DNA of 8,854 nt from Gammaproteobacteria bacterium (GTDB lineage Bacteria > Pseudomonadota > Gammaproteobacteria > Eutrophobiales > Eutrophobiaceae), in contig JAENIZ010000093.1 of assembly GCA_016844485.1 (NCBI GenBank), positions 1-8,854 of the forward strand, in the 5' to 3' direction. Positions within the stretch are counted from its first letter, which is position 1. Every line of letters starts with the position of its first letter. The position numbers and the translations under genes are program-made. This document shows, one piece after another, positions 6,139 through 8,854 of this stretch. The notes beneath the pieces were generated by a model. The model saw nothing but the letters and a program-made list of their open reading frames with translations, made no database searches and was not told where the DNA came from.

Positions 6139-6393
6139 TTTTGAGACAGGTTCTGGCAGTTTGCTTAAAAACGTCACGAGCAGACCAAACTCCGTGGAGC
6201 GAGACGCGAGACATATCAAGGTAGATAGGCGAGCGTCGAGCCATTGAAGTTTGTTGTTTGAACTCTTCTCAAAAATCAGCCGAGCGCAGGTAGAACGCGA
6301 AGCCCGCGAGGCTGCGACGAGACAGTACAAGATAGTACGGCGAGGAGCAATGCAGCGGGCGACAAAGTTATAGCTAGCGCAGGCATTTTTGAG
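6139..6393. repeat. Diverged repeat pair with inverted ends in the ilvC-pssA gap
   Basis: The 320-base gap 6077-6396 has no credible gene. Most of it is a structured repeat. TTTTGAGA (6139-6146), TCTCAAAAAT (6267-6276) and ATTTTTGAGC (6385-6394) alternate in orientation, so they bound two neighbouring segments of about 137 and 126 bases. Inside, a GAGACA...GCGAG block recurs at about 6208-6233 and 6319-6344, offset by 111 bases, with GCGAG five times in all. Segment 1 also has the inverted repeat AGTTTG/CAAACT (6158-6163, 6186-6191). This looks like two decayed copies of a small non-autonomous or palindromic intergenic element. No transposase is visible. The remaining part, 6077-6138, is AT-rich and holds the pssA ribosome binding site. 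Confidence 0.6.
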
Positions 6394-6396
6394 CTG

Positions 6397-7413
6397 TTAA
6401 TTTTTTTCCTGATCGACCAGTTTATTCTTGCTAATCCACGGCATCATGGAACGCAGTTTCTCGCCAACTTGTTCAATCTGATGTTCTTTGGAAATACGCC
6501 GCATTGCCTTCATCATCGGCGCGCCGGCCTGGTTCTCCAGAATAAATTCTCTCGCAAACTGTCCGCTCTGGATTTCGGCCAGGATTTCTTTCATGGCTTT
6601 GCGCGAATGTTCCGTGATCACGCGCGGGCCGCGTGTGAAATCACCATACTCGGCCGTATTCGAGATCGAGTAGCGCATATTCGCGATACCGCCTTCATAG
6701 ATGAGATCAACGATCAGCTTGGTTTCATGCAGACATTCGAAGTAGGCCATCTCCGGAGAATAACCCGCCTCGACCAGGGTCTCGAAACCCGCCTGTATGA
6801 GGGCGGTAATGCCGCCGCACAAGACGGTTTGTTCCCCAAACAGGTCCGTCTCCGTCTCCTCACGAAAATTGGTTTCGATAATACCGGCGCGGCCGCCGCC
6901 ATTGGCGGAGGCATAGGACAACGCCAGTTCCTTTGCCTTGCCTGAAACATCCTGGTGGACTGCGATCAATGAAGGAACGCCGCCGCCCTGCACGTAGGTC
7001 GAACGCACCAGATGACCCGGCCCTTTGGGGGCAATCATGATCACATCCAGATCACTGCGCGGCTCGATCTGGCGGAAATGGATATTAAAACCATGGGCAA
7101 AGGCCAATGTCGCACCCTTTTTAATATTGGGCTCCACCACATCGCGATACAACGCGGCCTGATGTTCGTCCGGGGCGAGTATCGTCACGACATCGGCCCA
7201 GTTCACGGCATCCTTGACAGACTTGACTTCAACCCCGGCCTTCTTTGCCTTTTTTGCAGAGGCTGATCCTTCACGCAGACCAACGCATATATTCACGCCT
7301 GAATCCTGCAAATTATTGGCATGGGCATGCCCTTGTGAACCATAACCGATGATGGCCACTTTCTTGCTTTGTATCAGTGACAGATCCGCATCTTTGTCAT
7401 AATAGATCTTCAT
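6397..7413 (-). CDS. ilvC: Ketol-acid reductoisomerase (NADP+), class I
   Basis: Converts acetolactate and acetohydroxybutyrate to dihydroxy acids, the second common step of valine and isoleucine synthesis, with Mg2+ and NADPH. With the start at 7413 the protein has 338 residues, the usual class I length. The Rossmann motif GYGSQG is at 23-28 and the loop LREGSAS follows beta-2. The catalytic His is His107 (AFAHGF). The knotted C-terminal domain supplies metal ligands Asp190, Glu194, Glu226 and Glu230 (DLFGEQ, YFECLHE) and Ser251. A GTG four codons upstream (7425) is in frame, but the ATG is preferred: GAGAG (7423-7419) lies 5 bases before it, and MKIYYDKDADLSLI is the family's usual N terminus. 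It is separated from ilvN by a gap filled with heptad repeats. Confidence 0.97.
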   Translation of the reverse strand: MKIYYDKDADLSLIQSKKVAIIGYGSQGHAHANNLQDSGVNICVGLREGSASAKKAKKAGVEVKSVKDAVNWADVVTILAPDEHQAALYRDVVEPNIKKGATLAFAHGFNIHFRQIEPRSDLDVIMIAPKGPGHLVRSTYVQGGGVPSLIAVHQDVSGKAKELALSYASANGGGRAGIIETNFREETETDLFGEQTVLCGGITALIQAGFETLVEAGYSPEMAYFECLHETKLIVDLIYEGGIANMRYSISNTAEYGDFTRGPRVITEHSRKAMKEILAEIQSGQFAREFILENQAGAPMMKAMRRISKEHQIEQVGEKLRSMMPWISKNKLVDQEKN

Positions 7414-7418
7414 TTCAA

Positions 7419-7423
7419 CTCTC
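7419..7423 (-). promoter_or_regulatory. Ribosome binding site deciding the ilvC start
   Basis: GAGAG with a 5-base spacer precedes the ATG at 7413. The in-frame GTG at 7425 overlaps this site and has no purine-rich sequence of its own, so the ATG is the better start. Confidence 0.5.
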
Positions 7424-7452
7424 ACTCAAATAAAATTTGTTTGCTGATTCCA

Positions 7453-7522
7453 CTTTTCACTTTTAATTTTTCGCTTTACGCTTTTCACTCTTCACTTTTC
7501 ACCACCCACTTTTCACACATCA
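7453..7522. repeat. Heptanucleotide repeat array, ten units, CTTTTCA type
   Basis: Seventy bases divide into ten 7-base units. On the plus strand these are cttttca, cttttaa, tttttcg, ctttacg, cttttca, ctcttca, cttttca, ccaccca, cttttca and cacatca. Exact CTTTTCAC copies sit at 7453, 7481, 7495 and 7509, i.e. 28, 14 and 14 bases apart. In the mRNA sense the unit is TGAAAAG. The last unit contains the ilvN stop codon (7520-7522), so the array begins at the end of ilvN and stops about 40 bases before ilvC. It is not protein coding. Function unknown. Confidence 0.85.
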
Positions 7523-8005
7523 CATGCCCTTTTCGCCACGCGAAATCCCTGAAACACCGGAACGCACCACCTCAAGAATAATCTTCTTTTCCAGCGCCCC
7601 GATAAATGCATCCAGTTTTTCACCATTGCCGGTCATTTCGATGGTATAGGTGTTTTCCGTGACATCGATGATGCGTCCGCGGAAAATATCGACCAGGCGT
7701 TTTATTTCCTCCCGGTTATCATTTTTTGCAGCCAGTTTGATTAACAATAATTCCCGTTCGATATGACGGCTGTCGTTCAGATCAATCACCTTGATCACAT
7801 CGATCAGCTTGTTCAGGTGTTTGGTGATCTGTTCAATAATCTCGTCGGAACCGGATGTGACCAGCGTCATGCGCGAGATGGTTGGATCTTCGGTGGGTGC
7901 GACCGTCAGTGATTCGATGTTAAACGCGCGCGCAGAAAAAAGTCCGGAAACCCGCGATAAGGCCCCGGCTTCATTTTCCAGAAGCAGTGATAAAATGTGA
8001 CGCAT
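7520..8005 (-). CDS. ilvN: Acetolactate synthase small (regulatory) subunit
   Basis: Regulatory subunit of acetohydroxyacid synthase; it activates the large subunit and confers feedback inhibition by valine. With ATG at 8005 it has 161 residues. The N-terminal ACT domain (about 3-77) reads RHILSLLLENEAGALSRV and later NIESLTVAPTEDPTISRMT. Positions tied to valine binding in E. coli IlvH (Asn11, Gly14, Asn29) are all present, so feedback control is probably kept. A C-terminal small-subunit domain follows (about 83-156). A longer frame reaches an ATG at 8047, but those 14 residues (MRCISPRKENSRKA) overlap ilvB and are not family-like. The chosen start lies 4 bases after the ilvB stop with only a poor Shine-Dalgarno, which points to translational coupling. 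The gene is often called ilvH. Confidence 0.95.
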   Translation of the reverse strand: MRHILSLLLENEAGALSRVSGLFSARAFNIESLTVAPTEDPTISRMTLVTSGSDEIIEQITKHLNKLIDVIKVIDLNDSRHIERELLLIKLAAKNDNREEIKRLVDIFRGRIIDVTENTYTIEMTGNGEKLDAFIGALEKKIILEVVRSGVSGISRGEKGM

Positions 8006-8009
8006 GGCT

Positions 8010-8854
8010 TTACGCGAGTTCTCTTTCCGGGGGGAGATGCATCTCATGCTGCCCTTTCCCTGCGGCTATCATGGGGTACACGTTCTCTGTTTGATCAGTA
8101 ATAAAGTCCATCAGCACCAGCTTGTCTTTCATCGCCAATGCTTCTTTTAATGAACTCTCGACATCATTTGTCTTTTCAATTTTCATCCCGACATGCCCGA
8201 AACTTTCCGCCAGCATGACGAAGTCCGGCAACGCGTCCATGTAGGAATGTGAATATCGCCCCGCATAAAAGAATTCCTGCCATTGCCGCACCATGCCCAT
8301 ATAACGATTGTTGAGATTGATGATCTTGATCGGCAGACCATACTGCTTGCAGGTGGACAATTCCTGAATACACATCACGAGACTCGCCTCACCGGTGATA
8401 CAGGCAACAACAGAATCCGGGAAGGCGAGTTTCACCCCCATGGCGGCAGGCATACCAAATCCCATCGTACCGAGACCGCCTGAGTTGATCCAGCGTCTGG
8501 GTTTGTCAAATTTATAAAACTGCGCGGCCCACATCTGGTGCTGGCCGACATCGGAGGTGATATAGGCGTCTCCTTTTGTGAGTTCGTAGAGCTTCTCGAT
8601 CACAAATTGAGGTTTGATGACCTTGCTCTTGCGATCAAATTTAAGGCAATCGATGCTCTGCCACTCCTTGATCTGGTCCCACCAGTGTTTGAGCGCCTCC
8701 GCGTCCGGTTTGGTCTTGTTTTCCTTGAGCTGGGTATTCAGATCGCGCAAAACATGTTTCACATCACCCACGATTGGAATATCCACCGGGACGTTTTTTG
8801 CAATCGACGACGGATCGACATCAATTTGAATAATCTTTGCATAGGGACAGAATT
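8010..8854 (-). CDS. ilvB: Acetolactate synthase large (catalytic) subunit, C-terminal 280 residues
   Basis: ThDP-dependent catalytic subunit of acetohydroxyacid synthase, the first common step of branched-chain amino acid synthesis. The frame is open to the right edge (first residues FCPYAKIIQIDVDPSSIAKN), so the N-terminal ThDP domain and most of the middle domain are outside the window. Present are the end of the middle domain, the ThDP-binding C-terminal domain with SDVGQHQMWAAQF and INSGGLGTMGFGMPAAMG, the cofactor signature TGEASLVMCIQELST followed by NLNNRYMGMVRQW, and YSHSYMDALPDF. In the signature, the usual GDGS is GEAS. This is a conservative change of the metal ligand and seems not to disable the gene, as everything else is intact. 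It ends 4 bases before ilvN. The symbol ilvI is used for the same protein. Confidence 0.95.
   Translation of the reverse strand, partial: FCPYAKIIQIDVDPSSIAKNVPVDIPIVGDVKHVLRDLNTQLKENKTKPDAEALKHWWDQIKEWQSIDCLKFDRKSKVIKPQFVIEKLYELTKGDAYITSDVGQHQMWAAQFYKFDKPRRWINSGGLGTMGFGMPAAMGVKLAFPDSVVACITGEASLVMCIQELSTCKQYGLPIKIINLNNRYMGMVRQWQEFFYAGRYSHSYMDALPDFVMLAESFGHVGMKIEKTNDVESSLKEALAMKDKLVLMDFITDQTENVYPMIAAGKGQHEMHLPPERELA

Noticed and set aside
6133..6330. A 65-codon minus-strand ORF in the ilvC-pssA gap
   Set aside because: It is Arg/Ser/Leu-rich, matches no family, has no ribosome binding site, and lies across the repeat units; it looks like a translation of repeat DNA.
6469..6945. A 158-codon plus-strand ORF inside ilvC
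   Set aside because: Antisense to the catalytic domain of IlvC; its length follows from codon bias of the real gene.
7520..8047. Longer ilvN with start at 8047
   Set aside because: The extra 14 residues overlap ilvB and do not resemble the family; MRHILSLLLENE at 8005 is the normal N terminus.

Overview
The window looks like a chromosomal stretch from a gammaproteobacterium or close relative. This rests on gene content and order (a branched-chain amino acid block with pssA next to leuA, then cysM upstream of rlmD), the style of the proteins and the intermediate GC content. I cannot name a genus. All recognisable genes lie on the minus strand, so transcription runs from high to low coordinates. 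The window opens inside ilvB and closes inside rlmD.

Layout in transcription order. (1) ilvB (3' part), ilvN and ilvC encode both acetohydroxyacid synthase subunits and ketol-acid reductoisomerase. (2) A 320-base non-coding stretch between ilvC and pssA holds a diverged repeat pair bounded by CTCAAAAAT-type inverted ends. (3) pssA encodes phosphatidylserine synthase. (4) A 220-base gap carries a convincing sigma70-type promoter and a possible 23-codon leader ORF with three consecutive Leu codons. (5) leuA, a family 4 uracil-DNA glycosylase gene and rimI follow; they are chained by 4-base ATGA stop/start overlaps, with cysM 21 bases further on. (6) A PolB-like DEDDy 3'-5' exonuclease gene comes next, then the start of rlmD.

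How the genes work together. ilvB, ilvN, ilvC and leuA supply the valine/isoleucine and leucine pathways. cysM makes cysteine. pssA feeds phosphatidylethanolamine synthesis. The uracil-DNA glycosylase, RimI, exonuclease and RlmD belong to DNA repair and to ribosome or rRNA modification. The ATGA overlaps suggest that leucine synthesis, uracil repair and ribosomal protein acetylation are translated from one message.

The most interesting signals are regulatory and structural, not a new enzyme system. First, rlmD is frameshifted exactly at a dnaX-type A AAA AAG heptamer, in the phase where a -1 slip would restore the conserved protein. Second, there are two separate 70-base arrays of ten 7-base units, each starting at the stop codon of the upstream gene. 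Third, the leuA leader region contains a promoter, a Leu-Leu-Leu mini-ORF, a hairpin and a segment complementary to the sequence just before the leuA ribosome binding site. Fourth, there is the ilvC-pssA repeat element. I saw no tRNA, rRNA, CRISPR array, transposase or clear rho-independent terminator.
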